Shown here in pieces: positions 52,115 through 60,327 of a DNA stretch of 64,000 nt (its first letter is position 1; every line of letters starts with the position of its first letter). The stretch is from NCBI RefSeq assembly GCF_004795015.1, contig NZ_SSBI01000009.1:100441-164440 (forward strand), written 5' to 3'. The notes beneath the pieces were generated by a model. The model searched no databases. It saw only the letters and a program-made list of their open reading frames with translations, and was not told where the DNA came from. The stretch is from Streptomyces sp. A1277. GTDB taxonomy: Bacteria > Actinomycetota > Actinomycetes > Streptomycetales > Streptomycetaceae. A program made the translations under genes and the position numbers.

Positions 52115-53776
52115 TCAGCTCCCCATCGGCCAGTCGATCTCGGGCGACGGGTAGTAGTCCACCCGTGCCTCGCGCAGCCGCGGTCCCTGCGCCGCGAGGC
52201 GCGGTTCGAAGGTCTTCCAGTCGTGCGAGGACGCCTTCGCCCAGCCGACCTCGGCGACCGACAGGAGCCGGGGGAAGGCCAGGTTCTCCATCTGGTGGAT
52301 GCCGAACACGGTCTCGGTGAACATCGTCGCCTCGACCCCGCCCACGGCGGACGCCGGCAGCCCTTCGAGCTGGCCCTCCGGGTCCCAGTCGTAGGACCGC
52401 TGCACCGAGGTGGGACCGGCCCACGTCTGGCCCAGCGGGTACTCGGGATAGGTGTCCGTGTACTTCTGGTCGAGGTAGGTGTACATCGCCGGCGCCATGA
52501 TGACCTTGCTGCCCGCCTTGGCGGAGGCGATGATCTGGTCCTCGTTGATGCCGGGGACCCAGAACTCGGTCAGCGAGTCCTTCGCGGGCAGCGAACCGGC
52601 CGCCTCCATCCAGCCCATCGGCTTCTTGCCGTGCTTCTCCAGCAGCTTGGCGATCTTGGCGAAGTAGGTGTCCAGCTGTTCCTTGGTCCGCCCGAAGGTC
52701 TCGTCGCCGCCGACGGCGAAGTACGGGCTCGGGCTGAGCGCCGCGACCTCGCCTATGACGTCGTCCATGAACTCATAGGTGGCCGGGTTCTCCAGGCACA
52801 GCACGCCCTCGTCGCTCTTGGGGTAGCCGACGTACGGCTCGATGGGCTTGCCGTCGCAGGTCAGCTTCGGGTACGAGGCCAGGGCCGCGTGGGTGTGGTC
52901 GGGGCCGTCGATCTCGGGGATCACCGTGACGCCGCGCGCCTGCGCGTACTGCACGATGCCCTTGTAGTCCTCCTGGGTGTAGAAGCCCCCGCCCTGGTCA
53001 CCCGCGCCGGACTCGGCGCCTGCCTTGGTCAGCTCCGGCCAGGACTTGATCTCGATGCGCCAGCCCTGGTCGTCGGTGAGGTGCAGGCGCAGGTAGTTGA
53101 CCTTGTAGCGGGCGACCGAGTCGATGTACTTCTCGACGTCGGCCTTCGGCAGGAAGTGCCGGCCCACATCGAGCATCGCGCCCCGGTACGCGTAGCGCGG
53201 CGCGTCGTCGATGGTGCCGCCCTGGACGCGCCACGGGCCGGGCATCTGCTGCTTGCGCTCCACCTTCACCGGCAGCAGCTGGCGCAGCGTGGCCACGCCG
53301 TTGAAGAGGCCCGAACGGTCGTCGGCCTCGATGGTGATGGCGTCGCGGCCGACGTCGAGCCGGTACCCCTCCTTCTTGGTCACCGCGTTCTTCCCGCCGA
53401 GCGCCAGCACGATGCCGTGCGGCTTCGCCCCGGCGGGCACGTTGCGCACCTTCAGCGGATAGCCGGTGGGAACCCGCAGCAGGCCGGCGAGGAAGTCAGC
53501 GGCGTCCTTCGCGTCGGACGAACTCCCGGTCGCGTAGATCGCGTCGTTCCGGTTCAGGTCGAAGGCGACGCCCTTGGCGGTGCGGATGCTGACCGGCTGC
53601 GGCACCACGGAGGTAAGCGGAACGGCCCCCTGCACGGTGGACACCGCCGGGTTCGGGCTGCTTGCCGAGACCGCCGCGGAGGACAGCGTCACCGTCAGCG
53701 CCATCACGACCCCGGTGACGGACAGCCTCACGCCCCGGCTGCGCCAGGGGCTCGATGGACTTGCACTCACTCTCAT
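52115..53776 (-). CDS. Secreted beta-N-acetylhexosaminidase, GH20
   Basis: 553 residues. An N-terminal signal peptide (basic MRVSASPSSPWRSRG, hydrophobic 18-35, ASS cleavage region) is followed by a GH20b-like alpha/beta domain and a TIM barrel. The barrel has YRGAMLDVGRHF, LRLHLTDDQGW and the catalytic pair Asp358-Glu359 in GGDETFG, required for substrate-assisted hydrolysis of terminal GlcNAc/GalNAc. It is exported. It may be ordinary chitin/peptidoglycan recycling. Its place between cluster genes, with PAS-LuxR-like sites upstream, could instead mean extracellular trimming of a glycosylated precursor, as glycosidases do in oleandomycin self-protection. That link is inference. Confidence 0.9.
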   Translation of the reverse strand: MRVSASPSSPWRSRGVRLSVTGVVMALTVTLSSAAVSASSPNPAVSTVQGAVPLTSVVPQPVSIRTAKGVAFDLNRNDAIYATGSSSDAKDAADFLAGLLRVPTGYPLKVRNVPAGAKPHGIVLALGGKNAVTKKEGYRLDVGRDAITIEADDRSGLFNGVATLRQLLPVKVERKQQMPGPWRVQGGTIDDAPRYAYRGAMLDVGRHFLPKADVEKYIDSVARYKVNYLRLHLTDDQGWRIEIKSWPELTKAGAESGAGDQGGGFYTQEDYKGIVQYAQARGVTVIPEIDGPDHTHAALASYPKLTCDGKPIEPYVGYPKSDEGVLCLENPATYEFMDDVIGEVAALSPSPYFAVGGDETFGRTKEQLDTYFAKIAKLLEKHGKKPMGWMEAAGSLPAKDSLTEFWVPGINEDQIIASAKAGSKVIMAPAMYTYLDQKYTDTYPEYPLGQTWAGPTSVQRSYDWDPEGQLEGLPASAVGGVEATMFTETVFGIHQMENLAFPRLLSVAEVGWAKASSHDWKTFEPRLAAQGPRLREARVDYYPSPEIDWPMGS

Positions 53777-54090
53777 CTGTAACCGCGTTTCCCGTCGAAG
53801 TGGCTTGGCCCAACAAGGTTCAAGCTTTGGTCAACATCGGCTAGCGGAACCCCTAGTGTTCCCGTCCGGGCCGGCGGAACCACCGCTAGGAGAGTCCCTA
53901 CGGATCGCCTCCCGCCCGGCTCCCGGCGGTCGCTTCCCCGTACCGTCGACCTTCACGAAGGTCCGCCCTCCGGGACGAACCGGATATCGCGCGAGTCATA
54001 CACGACCAGGACTGCAGCGATATCCGGCCATGCGCTCCTAGGCTGCAGAGCGCTCGCCGATACACACAAATCGGGGAAGGTGTGGCGGAC
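53777..54090. promoter_or_regulatory. Divergent control region with two operator-like sites and a long inverted repeat
   Basis: CTAGCGGAACCCCTAG (53841-53856), read in reverse, matches 13 of 16 positions of the PAS-LuxR consensus. CTAGGAGAGTCCCTAC (53886-53901) matches 12 of 16. Farther right CGGATATCGC (53981-53990) and GCGATATCCG (54017-54026) are perfect 10-bp inverted copies separated by 26 bp, close to the regulator start. The arrangement suggests autoregulation of the PAS-LuxR gene, plus a second unknown factor. Confidence 0.55.
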
Positions 54091-54912
54091 ATGTTCCATG
54101 CGGAGACCAGCACAAGGAGCGATTTTCCACAGACGGCGGGGGACATTTCCGTCACTGCGCGAAGACTCCCTCATACCGTCGACGAACTGTTCGACGCCGA
54201 ATCGTCCCTGTTCACAGCGGAGATCCGGAGCGACGAATACAGCGCCGTGGTCCTTTCGCTGTTCGAACGCTCGGGAGTCGGTCTCGCGATCCTCGATCCG
54301 ACCCTGCGCATACGGTCCGTCAACAACGCGTTCAGCACGCAGTGCGGACGCTATCCGGACGATATATGCGACCGGAGTTTCGCCGAGTTCCTCCACCCGA
54401 GCGTGCGCCAGTACGTGCTGCGCCAGTTCGGCCGGCTCGTCCAGGAACACCACGCCCCGGTCGTCAGCCGCTCCATCGCCATGTGGTTCCACGACACCGC
54501 GGTCTCCGGCAAGCTCGCCGCGTTCCCGGTGCGGGACGACAGCGGCAGGGTCAAGATGATCATGGCACAGTTCACCCCGGAGGAGCCGGCCGACGACCGC
54601 CAGGAGCTCGTGGGGTCGCAGCGGAAGCTGACGGCCCTCACCGCGAAGGTCCTGGAGGGGGTCGCGGCCGGGGACCCGACCGTGCGCCTCGCGGCCAAGC
54701 TCTTCCTCAGCCGCCAGGGCGTCGAGTACCACGTGAGCATCCTGCTGCGGCAGTTCAAGGTGCCCAACCGCACCGCGCTCGCGGCGAAGGCGTACTCGAT
54801 GGGCATGTTCAGCATCGGCTGCTGGCCGCCCAAGATCCTCCCCGAGTACATTCGCCCCGACCGCCAGGGAACCGACCGCACGCGCGGCGCGCGGCAGGAC
54901 GGCAGCGACTGA
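54091..54912 (+). CDS. PAS-LuxR transcriptional activator (PimM-like)
   Basis: A 273-residue regulator with a PAS sensory domain (about 55-150, FERSGVGLAILDPTLRIRSV) and a C-terminal LuxR-type helix-turn-helix (about 185-250). The end carries the diagnostic stretch LSRQGVEYHVSILLRQF and FSIGCWPPKILPEY shared by PimM, NysRIV and AmphRIV, the PAS-LuxR activators of polyene macrolide clusters. Those bind 16-bp near-palindromes overlapping -35 boxes; similar sites occur at several promoters here. The ATG at 54091 is chosen because GGGGAAGG lies 10 bp upstream; the GTG at 54082 is too close to it. Likely the pathway-specific activator. Confidence 0.92.
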   Translation: MFHAETSTRSDFPQTAGDISVTARRLPHTVDELFDAESSLFTAEIRSDEYSAVVLSLFERSGVGLAILDPTLRIRSVNNAFSTQCGRYPDDICDRSFAEFLHPSVRQYVLRQFGRLVQEHHAPVVSRSIAMWFHDTAVSGKLAAFPVRDDSGRVKMIMAQFTPEEPADDRQELVGSQRKLTALTAKVLEGVAAGDPTVRLAAKLFLSRQGVEYHVSILLRQFKVPNRTALAAKAYSMGMFSIGCWPPKILPEYIRPDRQGTDRTRGARQDGSD

Positions 54913-54957
54913 CCGGCGCCCGGGACGAACCCCGTACCGGGGGTGGCCCCGCGCCGG
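54913..54957. terminator. Hairpin between PAS-LuxR and convergent GT
   Basis: CCGGCGC (54913-54919) pairs with GCGCCGG (54951-54957) in the short convergent gap, with further CCCGG/CCGGG pairing possible inside. It overlaps the stop codon of the regulator. Confidence 0.4.
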
Positions 54958-54960
54958 ACG

Positions 54961-56169
54961 TCACCCGCGCGCGGCCACCTTCTCCACGTAGTCCGCCGCG
55001 AGCACCGGCCCGTCGACCGCCCGCATCGCCCGGCTCAGCGCACCGACCCGCTCGCGCGTGTGCCCGTCCCGCACGATGCGGTCCACCTCGGAGCGCACCC
55101 GCTCCCCGGTCGCCTCGGCCTGCGGCAGGTGCACGCCGAGTCCCAGCTCCTGGAGCCGGTCGGCGACGAGCCGCTGCTCGGGCATGTGCGGCACCGCGAC
55201 CACGGGCGTCCCGAAGTACATCGCCTCCATCACGCTGTTCATCCCGGCGTGCGACACGAACGCGTCCGCGTGCTCCAGCACGGCCAGTTGAGGCACCCAG
55301 CGGTGCAGCTGGACGTTGTCCGGCACCGCCGGCAGGTCGTCGCTGTCGGCCAGCGCGCCCGCCGAGAGGACCACCTGCCAGTCGCTGTCCGCGAAGGCGT
55401 CCGCCCAGGTGCGCAGGGCGTCCTTCTGGTGGTCGAAGCTGAAGCTGCCCATCGACACCAGGAGCAGCGGGCGGCCGTCGCCCGGCGGCTTCCAGGCGGT
55501 GTCCTGGGACCGGTCGCCGAGACACGCGCCGATGAAGGCGAACCTCTCGTCGAAGGTCTCCTCGGCGGGCTGGAACCGCCTCGGCAGGAACACCAGGTTG
55601 GCGTCGTCGGCCGCCGCGTTGAACTCCTCCAGCGTGACGTCCCCGAGGCCGTGATCGCTCAGCAGCTTCCCCTGCTTCACGAAGAAGTCGATCAGCGCGG
55701 GGTGCTCCCGGTCGATCTCGTCCGCGTACAGCGCACCGATCTGCTGGGTCAGCGAGTAGTGCTCGTTGGAGGCGAAGGTCGCGAACAGCTCGATCGCGGG
55801 CCGCCGCCACTTGCGGGCCAGCACCCGCCCGGCGGCGAAGGTGCTGACGTCGTACAGCAGCACATCGGGCAGGTCGTCGCCGAACCCGGCCTCGTAGACC
55901 GGGACGGTGGCGATGGCCTCGTCGATGGAGCGGACCGGCTCGCGCACGAGGTAGTCCGCGTCCACCCGGTCGGGCAGTTTGCGCGAGGCGAGCCAGGACT
56001 CGTACTCCAGCACCTTCGCGCCGGCGGCGGCGGCCAGCGGAGCGAAGCGCGCGTTGGTCGCGAAGGTCACGCGGTGGCCACGGCGCACGAGCTCCGAGAC
56101 GACCGGGAGCGTCGTGTTGATGTGACCGAACGCGGGGAACGGCAGAAACGCCACGTGGTACGACGACAT
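54961..56169 (-). CDS. Glycosyltransferase, MGT family
   Basis: A 402-residue GT-B protein. Its N-terminus YHVAFLPFPAFGHINTTLPV carries the GHIN catalytic-base motif. The donor domain has LLLVSMGSFSFD, LHRWVPQLAVLEHADAFVSH, the AGMNSVMEAMYFGTPVVAV motif and a conserved final helix. It should transfer an activated deoxysugar to an oxygen of the macrolide or to a preceding sugar. I choose ATG 56169; longer in-frame sequence upstream lacks GT character. It is divergent from a methyltransferase at 56365. With the enzymes at 25001, 49964 and 57951 there are four intact GTs, implying an oligosaccharide or several attachment sites. Confidence 0.88.
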   Translation of the reverse strand: MSSYHVAFLPFPAFGHINTTLPVVSELVRRGHRVTFATNARFAPLAAAAGAKVLEYESWLASRKLPDRVDADYLVREPVRSIDEAIATVPVYEAGFGDDLPDVLLYDVSTFAAGRVLARKWRRPAIELFATFASNEHYSLTQQIGALYADEIDREHPALIDFFVKQGKLLSDHGLGDVTLEEFNAAADDANLVFLPRRFQPAEETFDERFAFIGACLGDRSQDTAWKPPGDGRPLLLVSMGSFSFDHQKDALRTWADAFADSDWQVVLSAGALADSDDLPAVPDNVQLHRWVPQLAVLEHADAFVSHAGMNSVMEAMYFGTPVVAVPHMPEQRLVADRLQELGLGVHLPQAEATGERVRSEVDRIVRDGHTRERVGALSRAMRAVDGPVLAADYVEKVAARG

Positions 56170-56364
56170 GAGCAGCAGCTTGCCAGCGGCGGCGCCGGTG
56201 GCCGCCCGCACCGGCCCAACACTGGGCCTTTCACCAGTCCGTTGCTGCAGTTCTCCGTGGAGTTCGGGAGAACACCTGGTGTCCGGCCGTCGGTGTGGTT
56301 CCGCGCGCGGGCTCCGTGCTCCCGTGGGTCCGATGACCCGTTCCCGAGAAGAGAGCGAGATGCC

Positions 56365-57015
56365 GTGATCCACCCAGTAGATTACGCCGACGCAACGGAG
56401 CTCCACCGGCACGAGCGCGACCCCGGGCTGGACGTCTTCTCCCGCGGATGGCCCGACCAGGCCCCCGACACGGTCTGCGGCTGGGGCTCCAGCGAGCCGC
56501 ACACCCAGCTGGTCCGCAAGGGACTGCGCACCATCATCGACACGTACGGCGTGCAGACGCTCAACGACGCCGGCTGCGGCGACCTGGCGTGGATGAGCAC
56601 GATGGACCTCGACGGCGTCGACTACATCGGCTACGACGTCCACGAGCGCGCCACCTGGCCCGAGCTGCGGCGGCGCGGCTACCGGCTGGAGGTCGTCGAC
56701 ATCACGTCGACCGTGCTGCGCCGGGCCGATCTGCTGATCTGCCGCGATGTGTTCATCCACCTGCCCAACGACATGGTCCTGCCCGCGCTGGAGCGGTTCC
56801 GCGGCTCCTGCCGGTACCTGCTCACCACGAGCTACGCCGGCGACCCCGTGCCGGAGCAGGGCGCCTTCTCCAACTACGCGCGGGTCTCCGAGCCGAGCCT
56901 GCGGCACGCGAAGCTCGACCTGACCCTGCCGCCGTTCGGTCTCGGACAGCCGCTGGACCTCATCCCCGAGAACTCCCCCAACAAGTACCTCGGCCTCTGG
57001 GACCTGACCCGATAG
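56365..57015 (+). CDS. Small class I SAM-dependent methyltransferase-like protein
   Basis: 216 residues with a Rossmann-like SAM site: LNDAGCGDLAWMSTMD (motif I, DAGCGD), then GVDYIGYDVHE (acidic motif II) and ADLLICRDVFIHLPND (motif IV region). The last is typical of methyltransferases that act on small molecules. No closer family is recognised. The GTG at 56365 has GAGAGCGAG upstream. It lies 26 bp before mqnD, so the two are cotranscribed, suggesting that it modifies the aromatic unit made through MqnD, for example by C- or O-methylation. 2-Methylation would mirror menaquinone, but that is speculation. Confidence 0.68.
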   Translation: MIHPVDYADATELHRHERDPGLDVFSRGWPDQAPDTVCGWGSSEPHTQLVRKGLRTIIDTYGVQTLNDAGCGDLAWMSTMDLDGVDYIGYDVHERATWPELRRRGYRLEVVDITSTVLRRADLLICRDVFIHLPNDMVLPALERFRGSCRYLLTTSYAGDPVPEQGAFSNYARVSEPSLRHAKLDLTLPPFGLGQPLDLIPENSPNKYLGLWDLTR

Positions 57016-57041
57016 CCGCTCCGCCGAAGGACATGAATGTC

Positions 57042-57902
57042 ATGGCAAGCCCTCTGGACCTCGCCCACTCGCCCTGCCCCAACGACACGTTCGTCTTCCA
57101 TGCGTGGACGGCTGGGCTGCTGCCCGGGGCGCCCTCCCCGAAGGTCACCATCGCCGACATCGACGTCACCAACGGGATGGCGGCGAGGGGCGAGCTGGAC
57201 GTACTGAAGATCTCGTACGGGGCGCTGCCGTACGTCCTGGACCGCTACGCGCTGCTGCCCTGCGGCGGCGCGCTCGGCCACGGCTGCGGCCCGCTGCTGC
57301 TCACCCGTACCGCCCGCGCGCCCGGAGACCTCGCCGGGCGCGTCGTCGCGATCCCCACCGAGCGCTCCACCGCCTACCTGCTGTTCCGGCTCTGGGCCCG
57401 GCAGGTCCTGCCGGGGCGGGAGATACGCACCGTGGTGATGCCGTTCGACCGGATCATGCCGGCCGTCAGGGACGGCGAGGTGGACGCGGGCCTGGTCATC
57501 CACGAGGCCCGGTTCACGTTCCACGCGTACGGTCTGCACCGCCTCGTCGACCTCGGCGAGGCATGGGAGGAGCAGACCGGGCTCCCCATCCCGCTCGGCG
57601 CGATCGTCGCCCGCCGCGATCTGGGTCCCGAACGGCTCACGGCCGTCGCCGAGGCCGTCCGCGCCTCCGTCCGGCACGCCTGGGCCGACCCCGAGGCGTC
57701 CCGGGACCATGTGCAGGCGCACGCGCGGGAGATCGCCCCCGAAGTGCAGAAGCAGCACATCGAGCTGTACGTCAACGAGTACACCGAGGATCTCGGCCCG
57801 GACGGTCTCGCCGCGGTCCGTGTCCTGCTGGACCGGGCCGTGGAGGCGGGGGCCGTCCCCTCCTTCCCGCCCGGCGCGCTCGACCCGGTGGGCGCCGCGT
57901 AA
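57042..57902 (+). CDS. mqnD: 1,4-Dihydroxy-6-naphthoate synthase, MqnD (futalosine pathway)
   Basis: A 286-residue periplasmic-binding-protein fold enzyme of the MqnA/MqnD family. Diagnostic N-terminus: LAHSPCPNDTFVFHAW. Further signatures are ISYGALPYVLDRYALLPCGG, GHGCGPLLL, IPTERSTAYLLFRLW, VDAGLVIHEARF and LGAIVARRDLG. MqnD converts cyclic dehypoxanthinyl futalosine to 1,4-dihydroxy-6-naphthoate in the alternative menaquinone route of Streptomyces. Length is normal and the key segments are intact, so it should be active. It is paired with a methyltransferase, walled off by a strong terminator and surrounded by PKS and sugar genes. It is therefore probably a cluster-dedicated copy that supplies an aromatic building block. 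ATG 57042 suits the GAAGGA site better than ATG 57033. Confidence 0.9.
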   Translation: MASPLDLAHSPCPNDTFVFHAWTAGLLPGAPSPKVTIADIDVTNGMAARGELDVLKISYGALPYVLDRYALLPCGGALGHGCGPLLLTRTARAPGDLAGRVVAIPTERSTAYLLFRLWARQVLPGREIRTVVMPFDRIMPAVRDGEVDAGLVIHEARFTFHAYGLHRLVDLGEAWEEQTGLPIPLGAIVARRDLGPERLTAVAEAVRASVRHAWADPEASRDHVQAHAREIAPEVQKQHIELYVNEYTEDLGPDGLAAVRVLLDRAVEAGAVPSFPPGALDPVGAA

Positions 57903-57904
57903 GA

Positions 57905-57944
57905 GGGGAGCAGCCCCGGGCGCCCGCCCGGGGCTGCTCCCCTT
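57905..57944. terminator. 17-bp-stem terminator after mqnD
   Basis: AGGGGAGCAGCCCCGGG (57905-57921) pairs perfectly with its inverted copy at 57928-57944 around a six-base loop. It lies in the convergent gap and serves mqnD and the GT on the other strand. Confidence 0.85.
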
Positions 57945-57950
57945 CAGCCG

Positions 57951-59210
57951 TCAGACGGCCGCGATGGTCCGGGCGGCCATGACGGCCTCCAGGCGGTCCG
58001 CCACCGCGGCGGCGCCCGGCGCCGTGCGCACCTGCCGGCCCAGCTCCGCCACCCTGCTCCGCATTCCGGCGTCGCCGGCGATGGCCTCGACGGCGGACAG
58101 CAGGGTGTCCGCGTCGAGCTCGGCGGGGCTGAGCGAGCGGCCCACGCCGAGGTCGACGACCTGCTGCGCGATGGCCACCTGGTCCTGCTGCTGGGGCACC
58201 ACCACCACCGGGACGCCCTGGTGGAACGCTTCCATCAGGCTTCCGGTCCCGCCCTGGCAGACGAACGCGGTGGCGTGCTCCAGCACCGCCAGGTGCGGCA
58301 GCCACGACCATGCCTCGACGTTGGGCGGCAGCGGCCCGACGTCCGCCGGTGCCATCCCGCTGCCGAGGGTCATCACGACGTGCCACGGGGTGCCGGCGAA
58401 CGCTTCGGCGCAGCGCTGGAAGAAGTGGGGGCGGCAGTTGACCGAGGTGCCGAGCGAGACCAGCACCACCGGCGGGGCGCCGGGCGGGGGCGACCACGTG
58501 CCCGCGAAGTCCGCCGCGCGCAGGCAGGGCCCCGCGAACAGGTAGTCGTCGCCGAACGTCTCCCCCTTGATCTGGAACTCCCGGACGACGAACGAGATGT
58601 TGACGGCGACGTCGTCGCCGCCGGCCATCCGCTCGGCGAACAGGTCGGCGACGCCGGCCGCTTCGACGCGGGCGGTCAGCTCTGCGGCCAGGTCGATCAG
58701 CAGGGGATCGCCCGGGTCCACCGGGGCGTGCGCGGGATCGGCCTCGGTCCCGTTCTGCGGAACCTGCTCGTTGGTGCCGAAGCCGGCGTAGGTGCGCACC
58801 ATGGGCACCCGGTACCGCCGGCTCACCGCGGCCGCCGTGTCGGAGGCGAGCGCGTCGTGCACGACCAGGTGGGGCGGGTCATCGGCGGCCGCCCGCAGCG
58901 CCACCTCCAGGGGCGCGTAGCTCTCCCTGAGGAAGGCCACCAGCATGGACGTCGCGGTCTCGTGGGAGGTGATCGTCTGCGGGAAGTCCGAGGTGTAGGA
59001 CACGACGCGTGCCCCGGTGGCCTCGACGGCGGCCGCGTACCGTTCGGAGACCACGTAGGTGACGCGGTGGCCGCGCCGCACCAGCTCCTCGACCATGCCG
59101 AGGCCGGCCTTGAGGTGTCCGAACGAGGGGAAGCCCAGCCACAGCACGTGCCGTCCGGGCTGCTCGGGGGTGGGGACGCCGAGGGGGCCGGCGGGTCTAG
59201 CAGGGGTCAT
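57951..59210 (-). CDS. Glycosyltransferase, MGT family
   Basis: A 419-residue GT-B enzyme. The acceptor domain starts after a Pro-rich leader with RHVLWLGFPSFGHLKAGLGM, with GHLK in place of the usual GHVN but the catalytic His kept. The donor domain has VVLVSLGTSV, AWSWLPHLAVLEHATAFVCQ (Gln where relatives usually have His), GGTGSLMEAFHQGVPVVVV and PQQQDQ. ATG 59210 has GAGGAGTAACC upstream and overlaps the end of the 3-ketoreductase gene by 14 bp, so the two are translationally coupled. This ties the GT to the deoxysugar operon and suggests that it uses the trideoxysugar made there. Confidence 0.88.
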   Translation of the reverse strand: MTPARPAGPLGVPTPEQPGRHVLWLGFPSFGHLKAGLGMVEELVRRGHRVTYVVSERYAAAVEATGARVVSYTSDFPQTITSHETATSMLVAFLRESYAPLEVALRAAADDPPHLVVHDALASDTAAAVSRRYRVPMVRTYAGFGTNEQVPQNGTEADPAHAPVDPGDPLLIDLAAELTARVEAAGVADLFAERMAGGDDVAVNISFVVREFQIKGETFGDDYLFAGPCLRAADFAGTWSPPPGAPPVVLVSLGTSVNCRPHFFQRCAEAFAGTPWHVVMTLGSGMAPADVGPLPPNVEAWSWLPHLAVLEHATAFVCQGGTGSLMEAFHQGVPVVVVPQQQDQVAIAQQVVDLGVGRSLSPAELDADTLLSAVEAIAGDAGMRSRVAELGRQVRTAPGAAAVADRLEAVMAARTIAAV

Positions 59211-60237
59211 GGTTACTCCTCGTCCCGGCCGGTGCGAGCCGGTCGCGGGCAGATGTCTCGGGGATGCCGGCCAGCTTCAGGACCGATTCGAGCAGCGCGG
59301 CCTGGCGGACGGCGTCGGCGGCGTGCGGGGCGCGCGCCGCCGGATCGGCGCAGGCCCCGGCGAAGGCGGAGACCGCGCGCAGGAACTGGTCGGCGGCCGG
59401 CAGCGTCAGCTCTTCGGTGTGCTGTCCCCGGCTCACCCGCAGCCCGGGCTGCTTGTCGGGGGGCGGGGTGAAGGCCCAGTCGACCTCGATCCGTCCCTCG
59501 CTGCCCCAGAGCGCGTAGGTGTTGCGGTAGGCGTGGTCCAGGCCGAAGTCGCACTGGGCGGTGAGGCCCGCGCCGTCGGCGAGCAGCACCGATCCGGTCA
59601 TGTCGCAGCCGCCGTCCTCCTCGTACCCGAGCCGGGCGCCGAGGACTTCGATGTCGGCGCCGAGGAAGAGCTGGGCGGCGCGGACCGGGTAGCAGCCGGT
59701 CTCGCGGAGCGCTCCGCCGTCCAGTGCGCGGCTGTAGCGGATGAGCTCCCGGTCGGCTCGCGGGATGCCGAAGGAGGCGGTGAAGACCCGGGGGGTGCCG
59801 ATGGCGCCCTCGGCGACCAGTGCGCGGACCCGTTCGTGCTGGGTGTGGTGGAGGAAGGCGAAGTTCTCCATGAAGGCCAGGCCCCGCTCCCGCGCGGTGC
59901 GGGCCAGGTCGGAGGCGGCCTCGGCGCTCGCGGTGAGCGACTTCTCCACCAGGACGTGCTTGCCGGCCAGCAGGGCCGCGTGCGCCCACTGCTCGTGCAG
60001 CGCGTTGGGCAGGGGGATGTAGACCGCCTGGACGTCCTCGCGCGCGAGCAGTCGCTCGTATCCGGTCACCGCGTCGCAGCCGAAGCGGTCGGCGAACGTG
60101 CGCGCCTTGTCGGGCGTGCGGCTGGCCACCGCCACCAGCCGCAGCCCAGGGCAGCCGAGCAGGGCCGGGATCGTGCGGCGCCAGGCGATGTCGGCGGCGC
60201 CCAGGACTCCGATGCCCGTCGGTTCGGCGTCAGACAC
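59197..60237 (-). CDS. NDP-hexose 3-ketoreductase (Gfo/Idh/MocA family)
   Basis: 346 residues. The N-terminal Rossmann fold begins GIGVLGAADIAWRRTIPALL. AVYIPLPNALHEQWAHAALL and KHVLVEKSLT follow, containing the EKxxx catalytic Lys of this family, then a C-terminal alpha/beta domain with GGALRETGCYPVRAAQLFLG. These match sugar 3-ketoreductases such as SpnN, UrdT and KijD10, which reduce the 3-keto group left by 2,3-dehydratases in 2,6-dideoxysugar synthesis. The GTG start follows GGGAGACGCC. The partner 2,3-dehydratase is not in the window. It lies in a minus-strand operon with the 3-dehydratase and 4-ketoreductase. Confidence 0.87.
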   Translation of the reverse strand: MSDAEPTGIGVLGAADIAWRRTIPALLGCPGLRLVAVASRTPDKARTFADRFGCDAVTGYERLLAREDVQAVYIPLPNALHEQWAHAALLAGKHVLVEKSLTASAEAASDLARTARERGLAFMENFAFLHHTQHERVRALVAEGAIGTPRVFTASFGIPRADRELIRYSRALDGGALRETGCYPVRAAQLFLGADIEVLGARLGYEEDGGCDMTGSVLLADGAGLTAQCDFGLDHAYRNTYALWGSEGRIEVDWAFTPPPDKQPGLRVSRGQHTEELTLPAADQFLRAVSAFAGACADPAARAPHAADAVRQAALLESVLKLAGIPETSARDRLAPAGTRSNHDPC

Positions 60238-60327
60238 GGCGTCTCCCGCGTACGGGAAAGGTGTGTGGCGTTGACTCCATGGTGTCCCTCTTCTTGCGGA
60301 CCGCAGCAGTGCGCGAGCCCGGCCGGC

